A DNA stretch of 64,000 bases. Origin: Flavobacteriaceae bacterium (GTDB lineage: Bacteria > Bacteroidota > Bacteroidia > Flavobacteriales > Flavobacteriaceae). The DNA lies in the NCBI GenBank assembly GCA_027082925.1, contig JALWTD010000014.1, positions 382,393 through 446,392 on the forward strand, given 5' to 3'. Each line of letters opens with the position of its first letter. The first letter of the stretch is position 1. Shown here piece by piece: positions 54,701 to 62,788 of the stretch. Position numbers and translations under genes: made by a program. The notes under the pieces are model-generated. The model was not told where the DNA came from and made no database searches. It saw nothing but the letters and a program-made list of their open reading frames with translations.

Positions 54701-54903
54701 TTGATGCCGGAGCTGTTAGAACTACTCCTATTTTATTAACTACAGGTGCTGTTGTTATTGGAGCTAGTATTATTTTATTTGATCCTATTTTTCAAGGTCT
54801 AGCTATTTCGTTAGTAGCAGGTGCTATTGTGTCTACAATACTTACGTTAATTGTAGTACCTTTAATATATTATATGACCGAGAAACACAAACACGAAAAT
54901 TAA
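51712..54903 (+). CDS. RND efflux permease (HAE-type)
   Basis: A 1063-residue inner-membrane pump with 12 membrane spans and two large periplasmic loops. The proton-relay Asp pair of helix 4 is in GIVVDDSIIIAENM (about residues 418-431). The opening FFINSKLTILLMI and IPREEEPQINVPMADVMVGYPG are typical of the HAE1-like group, and GVMVRNSVLIIDFIEIR lies in helix 10-11. ATG 51712 (MNEGISG) is chosen; the TTG frame from 51655 reads through the structured RNA-like element and would add 19 non-homologous residues. It is driven by proton flow; substrate unknown. Confidence 0.93.
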   Translation: MNEGISGKIANFFINSKLTILLMIALMIIGVYSSFLIPREEEPQINVPMADVMVGYPGASPKEVENRVVKPLEKIISDIKGVEHVHSMAMNGQAMIIVQFYVGEDTERSYVKLYNELMKHRDLFKNGIYEPMVKTRSIDDVPMLGITLWSERYNDFELKQIAGELKNEIEKVKDVSITKTIGGRDRVIKVVLDKEKMAENGVDAIGIMQMINANNQQSQSGSFVKNDTEYLVTTGAFLASVEDVENLVVGVNKNMPVYLKQIAKIQDGASTPTSYVSFGYGQANEKYKNYLSEYPAVTISVSKVKGADAMKISEKILKRVENAKQNLIPDNVHVEVTRNYGETASHKVGELLLHLGVAILAVTILVMFAMGWRGGLVVFFSVPLTFALTLFSYYMLDYTLNRITLFALVFVVGIVVDDSIIIAENMHRHFKMKRLPFKQAAIFAINEVGNPTILATFTVIAAILPMAFVSGLMGPYMSPMPIGASIAMLLSLFVALTVTPYLGYHLLREKDEQKHKAEEGLDTGLIYKFYKKFEQPLLDDSKKRWIFLGTTIVLLAGSTAMFFTKSVAVKMLPFDNKNEFQIVVDLPEGSTLERTALVTKEISQYLATKPEVVNYQNYIGTSAPITFNGLVRHYDLRGGSNMADIQVNLLNKSDRSKQSHDIAKSIREEVQRIGEKYDANVKVVEVPPGPPVLSTIVAEIYGPNYEQQIDVARQVVNILKNTDDIVDIDWMVEDNQVEYKLEVDREKAMLNGIVPQQVVATLTTILKEYPVSKLYDENAHETVGIVLSLDDNEKSSLEDIQNIKIKSKSGITIPVSDLVIAKADTLQKTIYRKDQKQVVYVTADMAGALESPVYAILGMNEKLQKIKLPKGYKVNELYMEQPSNESDFTVKWDGEWQITLEVFRDLGTAFLVVIVIIYMLIVGWFQNFKTPIVMMLAIPLSLIGIVLGHWALGAFFTATSFIGMIALAGVMVRNSVLIIDFIEIRLNDGIPLKQAIIDAGAVRTTPILLTTGAVVIGASIILFDPIFQGLAISLVAGAIVSTILTLIVVPLIYYMTEKHKHEN

Positions 54904-54907
54904 AACT

Positions 54908-54937
54908 AAGTAAGCATCTTTGTTAAGATGCTTACTT
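54908..54937 (+). terminator. hairpin after the pump gene (possible attenuator or processing site)
   Basis: A perfect 13-bp stem, AAGTAAGCATCTT with its complement, and a TGTT loop lies 4 bases after the pump stop. Only ATAAAA follows, with no T run, so termination may be weak; it could instead protect the pump mRNA end while allowing readthrough to the PII-like gene. Confidence 0.6.
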
Positions 54938-54954
54938 ATAAAAACCATATATCT

Positions 54955-55260
54955 ATGAAACTATTAATTATTACAGCCGTTAAACAGTTTAAAAAGGAAA
55001 TTAAAAATGTTCTGAAAAAGGCAGATGTAAAAGTATATACCTATAAAGATGTTATTGGGTATAGAGATGCTTCTGAACTATTGGTACAAGAAAACTGGTT
55101 TGCCAATGAAATGAATGAAGGTGAATCTGTTTTCTTTTATGCAATTGTAAAAAAAGAAAATGTAGACTTAGTGTTTGATTTGGTAAATTCGTTTAACGAA
55201 AAACAAGAATCACTCTCTAAAATACATGTAGCTGTACTTAACATTGAGAAATCTATTTAA
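54955..55260 (+). CDS. small PII-like (ferredoxin-fold) protein downstream of RND pump
   Basis: A 101-residue protein. The order is strand (KLLIITAV), helix (KEIKNVLKKA), strand (VKVYTYKDVIGYR), a loop rich in Asn and Glu, strand (ESVFFYAIVKKE), helix (VDLVFDLVNSFNE) and strand (IHVAVLNIEKS), i.e. a ferredoxin-like fold reminiscent of PII or DUF3240 proteins. The ATG at 54928 is rejected as it lies in the upstream hairpin. Position behind an RND pump suggests a regulatory or ligand-sensing part of the efflux system. Homology is only tentative. Confidence 0.65.
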   Translation: MKLLIITAVKQFKKEIKNVLKKADVKVYTYKDVIGYRDASELLVQENWFANEMNEGESVFFYAIVKKENVDLVFDLVNSFNEKQESLSKIHVAVLNIEKSI

Positions 55261-55274
55261 CTAAATTTATTATT

Positions 55275-55463
55275 ATGAAACAACGAATTATTAGAGCTTT
55301 CGCCGGAACTTTTATTTTACTTAGTCTGCTATTAGCAGTAAAAACTGAAAACCTTAACTGGTTGTGGGTTACCACTTTTGTAGGTGCTAATTTATTACAA
55401 TCATCTATTACTAAATGGTGCTTACTTGAAGTTATTTTAGGAAAATTAGGTGTAAAAGACTAA
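55275..55463 (+). CDS. DUF2892 (YgaP-like) small membrane protein
   Basis: A 62-residue protein with two short membrane helices (IIRAFAGTFILLSLLLAV and LWVTTFVGANLLQSSI) and the family ending W-C-x5-LGKLG. DUF2892 proteins form a membrane-anchor motif seen in YgaP rhodanese; here it stands alone. It lies 14 bases after the PII-like gene and ends before a strong terminator, so it closes the five-gene efflux operon. Confidence 0.85.
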   Translation: MKQRIIRAFAGTFILLSLLLAVKTENLNWLWVTTFVGANLLQSSITKWCLLEVILGKLGVKD

Positions 55464-55486
55464 ATCTTAAACAAGTGTTTAAATTC

Positions 55487-55522
55487 TAAAAAGCCGTATT
55501 GTTAAAAACAATATGGCTTTTT
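55487..55522. terminator. bidirectional terminator, efflux operon / YjbQ gene
   Basis: Stem GCCGTATTGTT with AACAATATGGC (one G-T pair) and an AAA loop, flanked by A and T runs on either side. It serves the plus-strand efflux operon and the minus-strand gene at 55521. Confidence 0.88.
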
Positions 55523-55952
55523 AATTTATTGGAGTTCCAAAAGCGGTTAACACCAATCGTCTAGCACCTCCGTAATTTCTATGTTCGCATAAATAAATAC
55601 CTTGCCAAGTTCCCAAACTTAATGTTCCGTTGGTAATTGGAATTTGAATTGAAGCTCCTAATACCGAAGATTTTAAATGTGCCGGCATATCATCACTTCC
55701 TTCAAAAGTATGTGTGTAATAAGGCTGGTTTTCAGGAATCATTTTATTAAAATGAGTTTCAAAGTCTTCTCTAACCGTAGCGTCTGCATTTTCATTAATT
55801 GTTAAACTTGCTGAAGTGTGCTTTATAAATATTTGCAATTGTCCTAACGCTATTTTTTTTATCTCAGGAAATTGATTGCTAATTTCATGTGTTATTAAAT
55901 GAAAACCCCTTGGGTATGGTTTTAATACAATCTCTTTTTGGTATATTTTCAT
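55521..55952 (-). CDS. YjbQ family protein (secondary thiamine-phosphate synthase-like)
   Basis: A 143-residue UPF0047/YjbQ protein: GFHLITHEI, LQIFIKHTSASLTINENAD, then DMPAHLKSSVLGASIQIPI and LGTWQGIYLCEHRNYGGARR. The conserved metal-like His residues (KHTSAS, PAHLKS, EHR) are all present. E. coli YjbQ has weak thiamine-phosphate synthase activity in vitro; the true role is unknown. It is last in a run with lhgO and the MFS gene. Confidence 0.9.
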   Translation of the reverse strand: MKIYQKEIVLKPYPRGFHLITHEISNQFPEIKKIALGQLQIFIKHTSASLTINENADATVREDFETHFNKMIPENQPYYTHTFEGSDDMPAHLKSSVLGASIQIPITNGTLSLGTWQGIYLCEHRNYGGARRLVLTAFGTPIN

Positions 55953-55964
55953 TTGCTAAACAAT

Positions 55965-57167
55965 CTAAATGGTTACTTTTTTCACAATCTCATCGGCAAT
56001 AGCTAAACACGAAGTTGCCGCAGGTGATGGAGCATTAATGACATGAATATTTCCGTTGTGCTGCATAATTTTAAAGTCGTCAACCATATTCCCATCAAAA
56101 TCTATGGCTTGCGCTCTAACACCGGCTCTGGCAGGTTGTACCTCTGTAACAGAAATTGAAGGCATTAGCTTTTGAAGTGCTTTTACAAATAAATGTTTTG
56201 AAAAAGCTCTTTTATATTCATCAATACCTTTACGCCAATGTTTTCCAAACAGCTTCCAAGTTCCCTTAAAGGTTAGTGCTTCAAAAGTATCTTTTAAACT
56301 AAAACTTGTTTTGGTATACCCTTCTCTTTTAAATGTAAAAACAGCATTTGGACCACATTCTACTCCTCCATGAATCATACGTGTAAAATGAACTCCCAAA
56401 AAAGGAAATTTAGGATCGGGAACAGGATATACCAAGTTTTTTACTTTATGAACAGCTTCTGGTTTAAGTTCGTAATAATCACCTCTAAATCCAACAATAT
56501 GTAAATCGAGTTTGAGAGTATCTTTTTCGGCACTTCTATCAGACTGTAATCCGGTACAAAACAATACTTTTGTAGCGGTAATATCGCCTTTACTTGTAGT
56601 TAATATGGTGCTATTTTGTGTGGTGGTAACTTTTTTAAATTCACATGAAGTTATAAGTTCACTTTTTGGATTAATTTTGGTAATGTTCGCTATTAATTTT
56701 TCTGAAACATCTACGTAGTCTATAATTCCTGCTGAAGGAACCCAAATTGCTTTAATACCGTTAATATACGGTTCTTTTTCCTTTATTTCATCGGCATTTA
56801 AATAGCGTATACCCTCTGTTTTATTTTGAATACCTCGATTGTAAATTTCTTCTAAGGTGTGCAATTCATCAGGCGTTGTAGCAACTATTACTTTACCGCA
56901 TACATCATAGTTTACATTATTTTCTTCAGCAAACTTCACCAATTGCGCTCGTCCATTTTTACAATTTAAAGCTTTGTACGACCCTGGTTTGTAATATATT
57001 CCTGAATGAATTACTCCTGAATTTCTTCCCGTTTGGTGCATTCCTATACGAGGCTCTTTTTCTAAAACAGCAATGGTTTTTTTAGGAAATTTCAACTGTA
57101 ATTTATAGGCTGTGGCTAAGCCTACAATTCCTGCACCTACAACTATAAAATCGTAATTATTTGACAT
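55965..57167 (-). CDS. lhgO: L-2-hydroxyglutarate oxidase
   Basis: A 400-residue FAD-dependent DAO-fold oxidoreductase. The FAD motif is IVVGAGIVGLATAYKL (about residues 8-23), followed by EPRIGMHQTGRNSGVIHSGIYY (about 40-61, shown in parts: EPRIGMHQTGRNSGVIH) and the C-terminal PAARAGVRAQAIDFDG (about 349-364). This pattern is that of LhgO/L2HGDH, which oxidises L-2-hydroxyglutarate to 2-oxoglutarate using membrane quinones. It overlaps the upstream MFS gene by 11 bases, so the two are translationally coupled. Confidence 0.92.
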   Translation of the reverse strand: MSNNYDFIVVGAGIVGLATAYKLQLKFPKKTIAVLEKEPRIGMHQTGRNSGVIHSGIYYKPGSYKALNCKNGRAQLVKFAEENNVNYDVCGKVIVATTPDELHTLEEIYNRGIQNKTEGIRYLNADEIKEKEPYINGIKAIWVPSAGIIDYVDVSEKLIANITKINPKSELITSCEFKKVTTTQNSTILTTSKGDITATKVLFCTGLQSDRSAEKDTLKLDLHIVGFRGDYYELKPEAVHKVKNLVYPVPDPKFPFLGVHFTRMIHGGVECGPNAVFTFKREGYTKTSFSLKDTFEALTFKGTWKLFGKHWRKGIDEYKRAFSKHLFVKALQKLMPSISVTEVQPARAGVRAQAIDFDGNMVDDFKIMQHNGNIHVINAPSPAATSCLAIADEIVKKVTI

Positions 57168-58461
57168 ATTTCGTTTTTTTCATAAAGCTCAAAATAATGA
57201 ATCCTGCAATGAAAAATCCTGACAAAATTAAGATAAATAATCGTAAAGAGTTGGTAAATGATGTTACAATTCCGGCCAAAAGCATTCCTACAACAATGGC
57301 TATTTTTTCTGTAACATCGTAAAAACTAAAATAGGTAGCGTGGTCTAAAGTATCATCGGGAATAAGCTTTGAATAGGTTGAACGAGAAAGTGTTTGAATA
57401 GCGCCTAATACAAATCCTATAAAACCTCCTAAAGCATAAAACTTGAGGTATACCTTTGGATCATCTCTGTGAAGCATATAAGCTCCTAAACAAGCAATAC
57501 TCCATATTAAAATAGTGATTTTAAGCGATTTAATATTCCCTATTTTTTCAGAAAGTCTAGAGAAAAAGTACGCACCTAGTACACCTACCAATTGAATAAG
57601 TAAAATGGTAATAATTAAATTACTGGTATCTAAACCTAAATCTTTTGTACCAAAGATAGAAGCTAATAAAATAACCGTTTGAACACCAATACTATACAAA
57701 AAGAAGGCAATAAGTAAAATTTTTAATTGATTTTGATTTTTAATTTCTTTTACTACAATTTTTAACTCTCTATATCCTTTAAAAATATAATCTTTTTCAG
57801 GCTTACGCTTAAACGGGTTGTTTGGCAACCTTCTAAAAGTAAGTTGAGCAAACCCTAACCACCAAACACCTACAGTAAGAAATGATATTCTAGCCGGAAA
57901 TGTGGCATCTGTAATACCGTACATTTCTGGTTTCATAACCATAGATAAGTTAAACGCCAATAATAAAACCGAACCAATATACCCAAGCATAAATCCTTTC
58001 GCACTTACACGGTCATGGTCTTTTGGCTCTGCAACTTCTGGTAAATATGCATTGTAAAACACAATACTTCCCCAAAAACCAACACTTGCCAGTATGGTAA
58101 AAACAATGCCAATCCACACGTTTTCTTTACCTGTAAAAAAGTACAATGCCATTACCGATAACGACCCCAACAAACAAAAAAACTGCATAAATCGCTTCTT
58201 ATTTCCGGTGTAATCTGCAATTGCTGATAAAATGGGTGATAAAAAAGCTACAATTAAGAAAGAAAATCCCAAAGCGTATGAATAAACCGTTGTATTGTGC
58301 CACTCTGTTCCTAAAAACTGAAGTATTCCGCCATCTGCTTTGGTAACAGATTCATAATAAATTGGAAAAACTGCTGTTCCAATTACCAATGAATATACAG
58401 AGTTTGCCCAATCGTAAAATGCCCAAGCATTTATTAATTTTTTATCGCCTTTTTGTAACAT
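57157..58461 (-). CDS. MFS transporter, UMF1/Atg22-like
   Basis: A 434-residue membrane protein with about 12 spans. The opening INAWAFYDWANSVYSLVIGTAVFPIYY (seen as AWAFYDWANSVYS) is the hallmark of the UMF1 family, related to yeast Atg22. FLSPILSAIADYTGNKKRFM follows, and a second half begins near residue 245. The substrate is unknown in bacteria. Coupling to lhgO might mean transport of a related dicarboxylate, which is inferred only from the overlap. Confidence 0.9.
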   Translation of the reverse strand: MLQKGDKKLINAWAFYDWANSVYSLVIGTAVFPIYYESVTKADGGILQFLGTEWHNTTVYSYALGFSFLIVAFLSPILSAIADYTGNKKRFMQFFCLLGSLSVMALYFFTGKENVWIGIVFTILASVGFWGSIVFYNAYLPEVAEPKDHDRVSAKGFMLGYIGSVLLLAFNLSMVMKPEMYGITDATFPARISFLTVGVWWLGFAQLTFRRLPNNPFKRKPEKDYIFKGYRELKIVVKEIKNQNQLKILLIAFFLYSIGVQTVILLASIFGTKDLGLDTSNLIITILLIQLVGVLGAYFFSRLSEKIGNIKSLKITILIWSIACLGAYMLHRDDPKVYLKFYALGGFIGFVLGAIQTLSRSTYSKLIPDDTLDHATYFSFYDVTEKIAIVVGMLLAGIVTSFTNSLRLFILILSGFFIAGFIILSFMKKTKYVK

Positions 58462-58480
58462 TGCTAGTTTTTAAAATGAG

Positions 58481-58509
58481 AAAAAACCGTTCTAAAATTT
58501 TAGAACGGT
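58481..58509 (-). terminator. rho-independent terminator of the M48 gene
   Basis: A perfect 24-base palindrome (ACCGTTCTAAAA and its reverse complement) with six T residues on the minus strand. It lies after the M48 stop and ahead of the MFS gene. Confidence 0.85.
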
Positions 58510-58544
58510 CAACAATATACTACAATTATTTTTTTTTATCCAAT

Positions 58545-59348
58545 TTATTGAGTATTGTATTTTGCAGCCAACGCCTTAGCTGTTGGAAGATATGCTCTTA
58601 AGTTTTTAATTCGTGTTTCGTTTGAAGGGTGCGTGCTCAAAAATTCAGGAGGTGCATTCCCTTTTGCTTGTTTGCTCATTCTAATCCATACATTTATAGC
58701 TTCTTCAGGATTATAACCCGCCATAATCATAAAAACCATTCCCAATTTATCAGCTTCTGTTTCATGAGTTCTACTAAAAGCCAAAATACCTACTGTAGAA
58801 CTTATTCCAAAGGCCATATTCCAAACCTGTCGTGTTCTAGGGTTTTTTCTTGAAGTACTCAATGCTACGGCAATACCACCTGCTTGCTGTAAAATACCGG
58901 TACTCATACGCTCTTGCCCGTGTTTAGCAAACGCATGAGCTACCTCGTGTCCCATTACTGCCGCAATACCATCTGTATTGTCACAAATAGGCAAAATTCC
59001 TGTATAAAAAACAACTTTACCGCCAGGCATACACCAAGCGTTTACAGTTTTATCTTCAACTAAATTAAATTCCCATTTATACCTATCGGCCTCTTTACTC
59101 TTACCATTTGCCCTTAAAAACCTATCTACTGCAGCCGAAATATTTTTACCAACTTTCTTAATCTCTTCCGTTTTTTCTTTATTGTTTGATAACTTGTGCT
59201 CTTTTAAAAAACTTTCGTACTGTGCAAAACTCGCCGGTAGTATTTCAGAATCGCTTACAAAGTTTAATTGTTTTCGACCGCTAATAGGAACTGTACTACA
59301 TTTATAACTAAACATACCAAACAGTACAAGTAAAATAATTTTCTTCAT
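58545..59348 (-). CDS. M48 family metallopeptidase lipoprotein
   Basis: A 267-residue exported zinc peptidase. Lipobox-like YKCS with Cys near residue 17. The zinc motif is GHEVAHAFAKHGQERMS (about residues 128-144), with the third ligand Glu in THETEADKLG (about 190). This is the BepA/LoiP type of M48, without the membrane spans of HtpX. Likely role: periplasmic quality control of outer-membrane proteins. ATG 59348 is used; the longer frame lacks a signal peptide and overlaps the divergent gene. Confidence 0.92.
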   Translation of the reverse strand: MKKIILLVLFGMFSYKCSTVPISGRKQLNFVSDSEILPASFAQYESFLKEHKLSNNKEKTEEIKKVGKNISAAVDRFLRANGKSKEADRYKWEFNLVEDKTVNAWCMPGGKVVFYTGILPICDNTDGIAAVMGHEVAHAFAKHGQERMSTGILQQAGGIAVALSTSRKNPRTRQVWNMAFGISSTVGILAFSRTHETEADKLGMVFMIMAGYNPEEAINVWIRMSKQAKGNAPPEFLSTHPSNETRIKNLRAYLPTAKALAAKYNTQ

Positions 59349-59425
59349 TGTATATTTTTTTGAGATTTTACACGCTTTATAAATGTACAAATTCTATTTT
59401 TACATTCAAAACGAATAGGTTTTAT

Positions 59426-60307
59426 ATGAAAAAATCGGAAATTCAAAATAAAGCACACCAAAATAACACGCATAGCATTCCTTTTATTGTTTTAATAACC
59501 GGAAAAATTTTACAGTTTATTTCTTATCATTTGGCTACAAAATTTGCGGTAAAATTATTTACCACTCCTTTTCGGTTTAACACACCTGAACGAGAAAAAA
59601 TGATGGCAAAAAGTGCTCAAAAAGAGATCTTGTTTATTCCTGAAATAAACAAAAGTATTATGGTGTACACCTATGGCTATTCTCAAAAAAAAGTACTGCT
59701 CATCCACGGATGGTCTGGCAGAGGTACTCAAATGTATAAAATAGCCGATAAACTATTGGAAAACGGATATATGACTATTAGTTTTGATGGTCCTGCACAT
59801 GGAAAATCTTCAGGAAAAACAACAATGATGACCGAATTTATTACTACTGCAAAATTTATTGAACAAAAATACGGTCCGTTTGAAATAGCTATTGGTCATT
59901 CATTGGGAGGAATGACAGTGCTAAATACAATAAAACAAGGCGTAAATTTTAAAAAAGCAGTAGTGATAGGTGCCGGTGATATTATTACTGATATTATCAC
60001 TAATTTTATAAAAAAACTACAACTAAAACCAATACTAATCAAAAAAATAAAACAGCATTTCTTACAAAAATTTGGAGAAGATATAGACCATTTATCTGCT
60101 AGTTTTGCTGCTAAATATGTAAAAATTCCTGTGCTTGTTATTCATGATACAGAAGATTATGATGTACCTGTAAGTTGCGCCTACCACATCCGACAAAATT
60201 TGGAGAAAGGAGAATTACTAATTACCAATAAATTAGGTCACAGACGCATTTTAAAAAATAATGCCGTTATTAAAAACGTTATTCAATTTATTAAAAGAGA
60301 AACATGA
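59426..60307 (+). CDS. alpha/beta hydrolase
   Basis: A 293-residue hydrolase. Oxyanion strand VLLIHGWSGRGTQMYKIA (about 92-109), nucleophile elbow IGHSLGGMTV (Ser near 160), Asp in VIHDTEDYDVPV and His in KLGHRRIL. There is a hydrophobic segment near residues 14-32, which may associate it with the membrane. ATG 59426 is chosen (26 residues shorter than the longest frame). Overlaps msrB by 4 bases. Confidence 0.87.
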   Translation: MKKSEIQNKAHQNNTHSIPFIVLITGKILQFISYHLATKFAVKLFTTPFRFNTPEREKMMAKSAQKEILFIPEINKSIMVYTYGYSQKKVLLIHGWSGRGTQMYKIADKLLENGYMTISFDGPAHGKSSGKTTMMTEFITTAKFIEQKYGPFEIAIGHSLGGMTVLNTIKQGVNFKKAVVIGAGDIITDIITNFIKKLQLKPILIKKIKQHFLQKFGEDIDHLSASFAAKYVKIPVLVIHDTEDYDVPVSCAYHIRQNLEKGELLITNKLGHRRILKNNAVIKNVIQFIKRET

Positions 60308-60795
60308 AACAGTTATATTTAATACTTATTGCTTTTGTTATTGTAATTAATAACAACTACTCACAAGAAAAAAATGAAAAAACAATGGTTAAAAAAGTTG
60401 TCAAATCAGATAGTTATTGGAAACAAAAATTAACTCCTCAGCAATATTTTGTACTTAGAGAAAAAGGAACCGACGCACCAAGCGAAGATGGATATACCTC
60501 TCATTTCGAAAAAGGAACTTACCTATGTGCTGCCTGTGGTTTACAACTATTTGAATCGAATAGTAAATTTGAATCACATTGTGGATGGCCTTCTTTTGAT
60601 GATGCTATTGAAGGAACTGTAGAATATATTTTAGACAAATCGCATGGAATGATACGCACTGAAATTGTATGTGCCTCGTGTGGAGGACATTTAGGACATG
60701 TATTTGATGACGGTCCTAAAAATACCACAGGGAAACGATACTGCGTAAATACAACCTCTATAAAATTTGTGAAAGACAGTATTAAAAATGATTGA
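60304..60795 (+). CDS. msrB: exported peptide-methionine (R)-S-oxide reductase
   Basis: A 163-residue MsrB with a signal peptide ending near YSQ (residue 21), so it acts in the periplasm on oxidised proteins. Two CxxC zinc pairs (LCAACG and VCASCGG), the FESHCGWPSFDDA segment and the catalytic Cys in KRYCVNTTSIKF (about residue 149). The resolving Cys (FESHC) is also present. Overlaps its neighbours by 4 and 8 bases. Confidence 0.94.
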   Translation: MKQLYLILIAFVIVINNNYSQEKNEKTMVKKVVKSDSYWKQKLTPQQYFVLREKGTDAPSEDGYTSHFEKGTYLCAACGLQLFESNSKFESHCGWPSFDDAIEGTVEYILDKSHGMIRTEIVCASCGGHLGHVFDDGPKNTTGKRYCVNTTSIKFVKDSIKND

Positions 60796-61318
60796 CATTA
60801 GTAAAAATTATATCCAAAGTATTCAAAAACAATTTGATTACTACAAGAGTTTAGGAGATAAAACAATAGCCTCTATTTCTGAAAAAGAGCTTTTTTGGAA
60901 CTACAATTCTGAAAGTAACAGCATTGCTGTTATTATCAACCATATTATTGGTAACATGCTTAGTAGGTGGACTCATTTTTTTACCGAAGACGGAGAAAAA
61001 GAATGGAGAAAAAGAGATAATGAGTTTAAAACCCCGGCTAAAAATAAACAAGCTCTTATAAGGTACTGGGAAGAAGGTTGGGAGTGTTTATTTTATATTA
61101 TTTCTAATTTAACAGAAGAAGATTTAGCCAAAACAGTGAGTATACGAAACGAAAAACATACCGTTATTGAGGCTATAAACAGGCAGCTCACCCATTATGC
61201 ATACCATATTGGACAAATGGTTTACGTTGCAAAAATGATTAAAAATAGCCAATGGAAAAGCCTTTCAATTCCTAAAAATAAGTCTGAAGAATTCAACAAA
61301 TTAAAATTTGGTAAATAA
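60788..61318 (+). CDS. DinB/DUF1572 family protein
   Basis: A 176-residue four-helix bundle protein: IQKQFDYYKSLGDKTIAS, SIAVIINHIIGNMLSRW with the first metal His, and LTHYAYHIGQMVYVAKM with two further His residues. The DinB superfamily binds metal and may act as a thiol-dependent transferase. Role unknown. Ends the hydrolase-msrB unit. Confidence 0.88.
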   Translation: MIDISKNYIQSIQKQFDYYKSLGDKTIASISEKELFWNYNSESNSIAVIINHIIGNMLSRWTHFFTEDGEKEWRKRDNEFKTPAKNKQALIRYWEEGWECLFYIISNLTEEDLAKTVSIRNEKHTVIEAINRQLTHYAYHIGQMVYVAKMIKNSQWKSLSIPKNKSEEFNKLKFGK

Positions 61319-61363
61319 TATAATTCCACAAGCCTTTCACATTCTTTTTACGCTCATTTTTAT

Positions 61364-61371
61364 TATATTTG
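61364..61371 (+). promoter_or_regulatory. -7 element TATATTTG of the ffh promoter
   Basis: An exact TAnnTTTG, 27 bases before the ffh start; no TTG at the exact spacing. Confidence 0.6.
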
Positions 61372-61398
61372 TGTCCTCTAAAAACGAAGTGAGATATT

Positions 61399-62730
61399 AT
61401 GTTTAACAATTTAAGTGATAAATTAGACAAAGCTTTTCATGTACTAAAAGGACATGGAAGAATTACCGAAGTAAATGTTGCAGAAACACTAAAAGAAGTT
61501 CGTAGAGCGCTATTAGATGCCGATGTTAACTATAAAATAGCCAAAAATTTCACCAATTCTGTAAAAGAAAAAGCACTAGGACAAAATGTGTTAACCACGT
61601 TAAATCCGGGACAATTATTAGTAAAAATTGTAAAAGATGAACTTACCCAACTTATGGGAGGTGAAACTGTTGGGCTAAACCTTTCCGGAACGCCAACAAT
61701 TATTTTAATGGCAGGTTTACAAGGTTCGGGTAAAACTACTTTCTCAGGAAAACTTGCTAATTACTTAAAAACAAAAAAAACAAAACAAGTTTTACTTGTT
61801 GGGTGTGATGTTTACAGACCTGCAGCAATTAATCAGTTACGCGTAGTTGGAGATCAAATAGGTGTAGAAGTATACGCTGAAGAAGGAAATCAAAACCCTG
61901 TTGAAATATCACAAAATGCTATTAAACACGCCAAAGCTACAGGTAAAAATGTAGTTATTATTGATACTGCCGGACGTTTAGCTGTTGATGAGGAAATGAT
62001 GAATGAGATTTCTAACATCCACAAAGCAATAAATCCACATGAAACACTATTTGTTGTAGATGCAATGACAGGACAAGATGCTGTAAATACAGCAAAATCC
62101 TTCAACGAAATCTTAAATTTTGAAGGAGTAATTCTTACAAAATTAGATGGTGATACCAGAGGTGGAGCTGCATTATCTATAAAATCTGTAGTTAATAAAC
62201 CTATTAAATTTATTGGTACTGGAGAAAAAATGGAAGCCATTGATGTTTTCCATCCAGATCGAATGGCTGATAGAATATTGGGTATGGGTGACGTAGTTTC
62301 TTTAGTAGAACGTGCTCAAGAACAATATGATGAAGAAGAGGCCCGTAGAATTCAAAAGAAAATTGCTAAAAACCAATTTGGGTTTGATGATTTCCTGAAG
62401 CAAATTCAGCAAATCAAGAAAATGGGAAATATGAAAGATTTAATGGGTATGATTCCCGGTGCCGGAAAAATGATGAAAGACGTAGATATAGATGATGATG
62501 CCTTTAAAGGTATTGAAGCTATTATACACTCTATGACTCCTGGTGAACGAAGCGATCCAAAAACAATCAACGCAAGTAGAAAAAAGAGAATAGCAAAAGG
62601 TTCGGGAACCTCTATTCAAGAAGTCAATCAACTTATGAAACAATTTGCACAAATGAGTAAAATGATGAAAATGATGCAAGGTGGAGGCGGAAGAAAAATG
62701 ATGCAAATGATGAAAGGAATGGGACGATAA
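61399..62730 (+). CDS. ffh: signal recognition particle protein Ffh
   Basis: SRP54 GTPase that targets nascent membrane proteins with 4.5S RNA. 443 residues: N-domain helices (1-85), G domain with Walker A GLQGSGKTTFSGKLA (about 106-120), DVYRPAAINQL, DTAGR and TKLDGDTRGG, and the Met-rich M domain (about 300-443) with MIPGAGKMMKDV and the Met-Lys tail. Own promoter and terminator. Confidence 0.97.
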   Translation: MFNNLSDKLDKAFHVLKGHGRITEVNVAETLKEVRRALLDADVNYKIAKNFTNSVKEKALGQNVLTTLNPGQLLVKIVKDELTQLMGGETVGLNLSGTPTIILMAGLQGSGKTTFSGKLANYLKTKKTKQVLLVGCDVYRPAAINQLRVVGDQIGVEVYAEEGNQNPVEISQNAIKHAKATGKNVVIIDTAGRLAVDEEMMNEISNIHKAINPHETLFVVDAMTGQDAVNTAKSFNEILNFEGVILTKLDGDTRGGAALSIKSVVNKPIKFIGTGEKMEAIDVFHPDRMADRILGMGDVVSLVERAQEQYDEEEARRIQKKIAKNQFGFDDFLKQIQQIKKMGNMKDLMGMIPGAGKMMKDVDIDDDAFKGIEAIIHSMTPGERSDPKTINASRKKRIAKGSGTSIQEVNQLMKQFAQMSKMMKMMQGGGGRKMMQMMKGMGR

Positions 62731-62736
62731 TTTATA

Positions 62737-62768
62737 AAAGGTAAACTAAAATTAGTTTGCCTTTTTTT
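62737..62768 (+). terminator. rho-independent terminator after ffh
   Basis: AAAGGTAAACTA pairs with TAGTTTGCCTTT (one G-T pair) and a T run follows. It is placed 7 bases after the ffh stop. Confidence 0.82.
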
Positions 62769-62788
62769 GTATAACACACAAAAATATT

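Noticed and set aside
54928-54954. ATG start for the PII-like gene inside the hairpin
   Set aside because: The codon is buried in the 3' arm of a 13-bp stem; MKLLIITAV from 54955 is the natural start.
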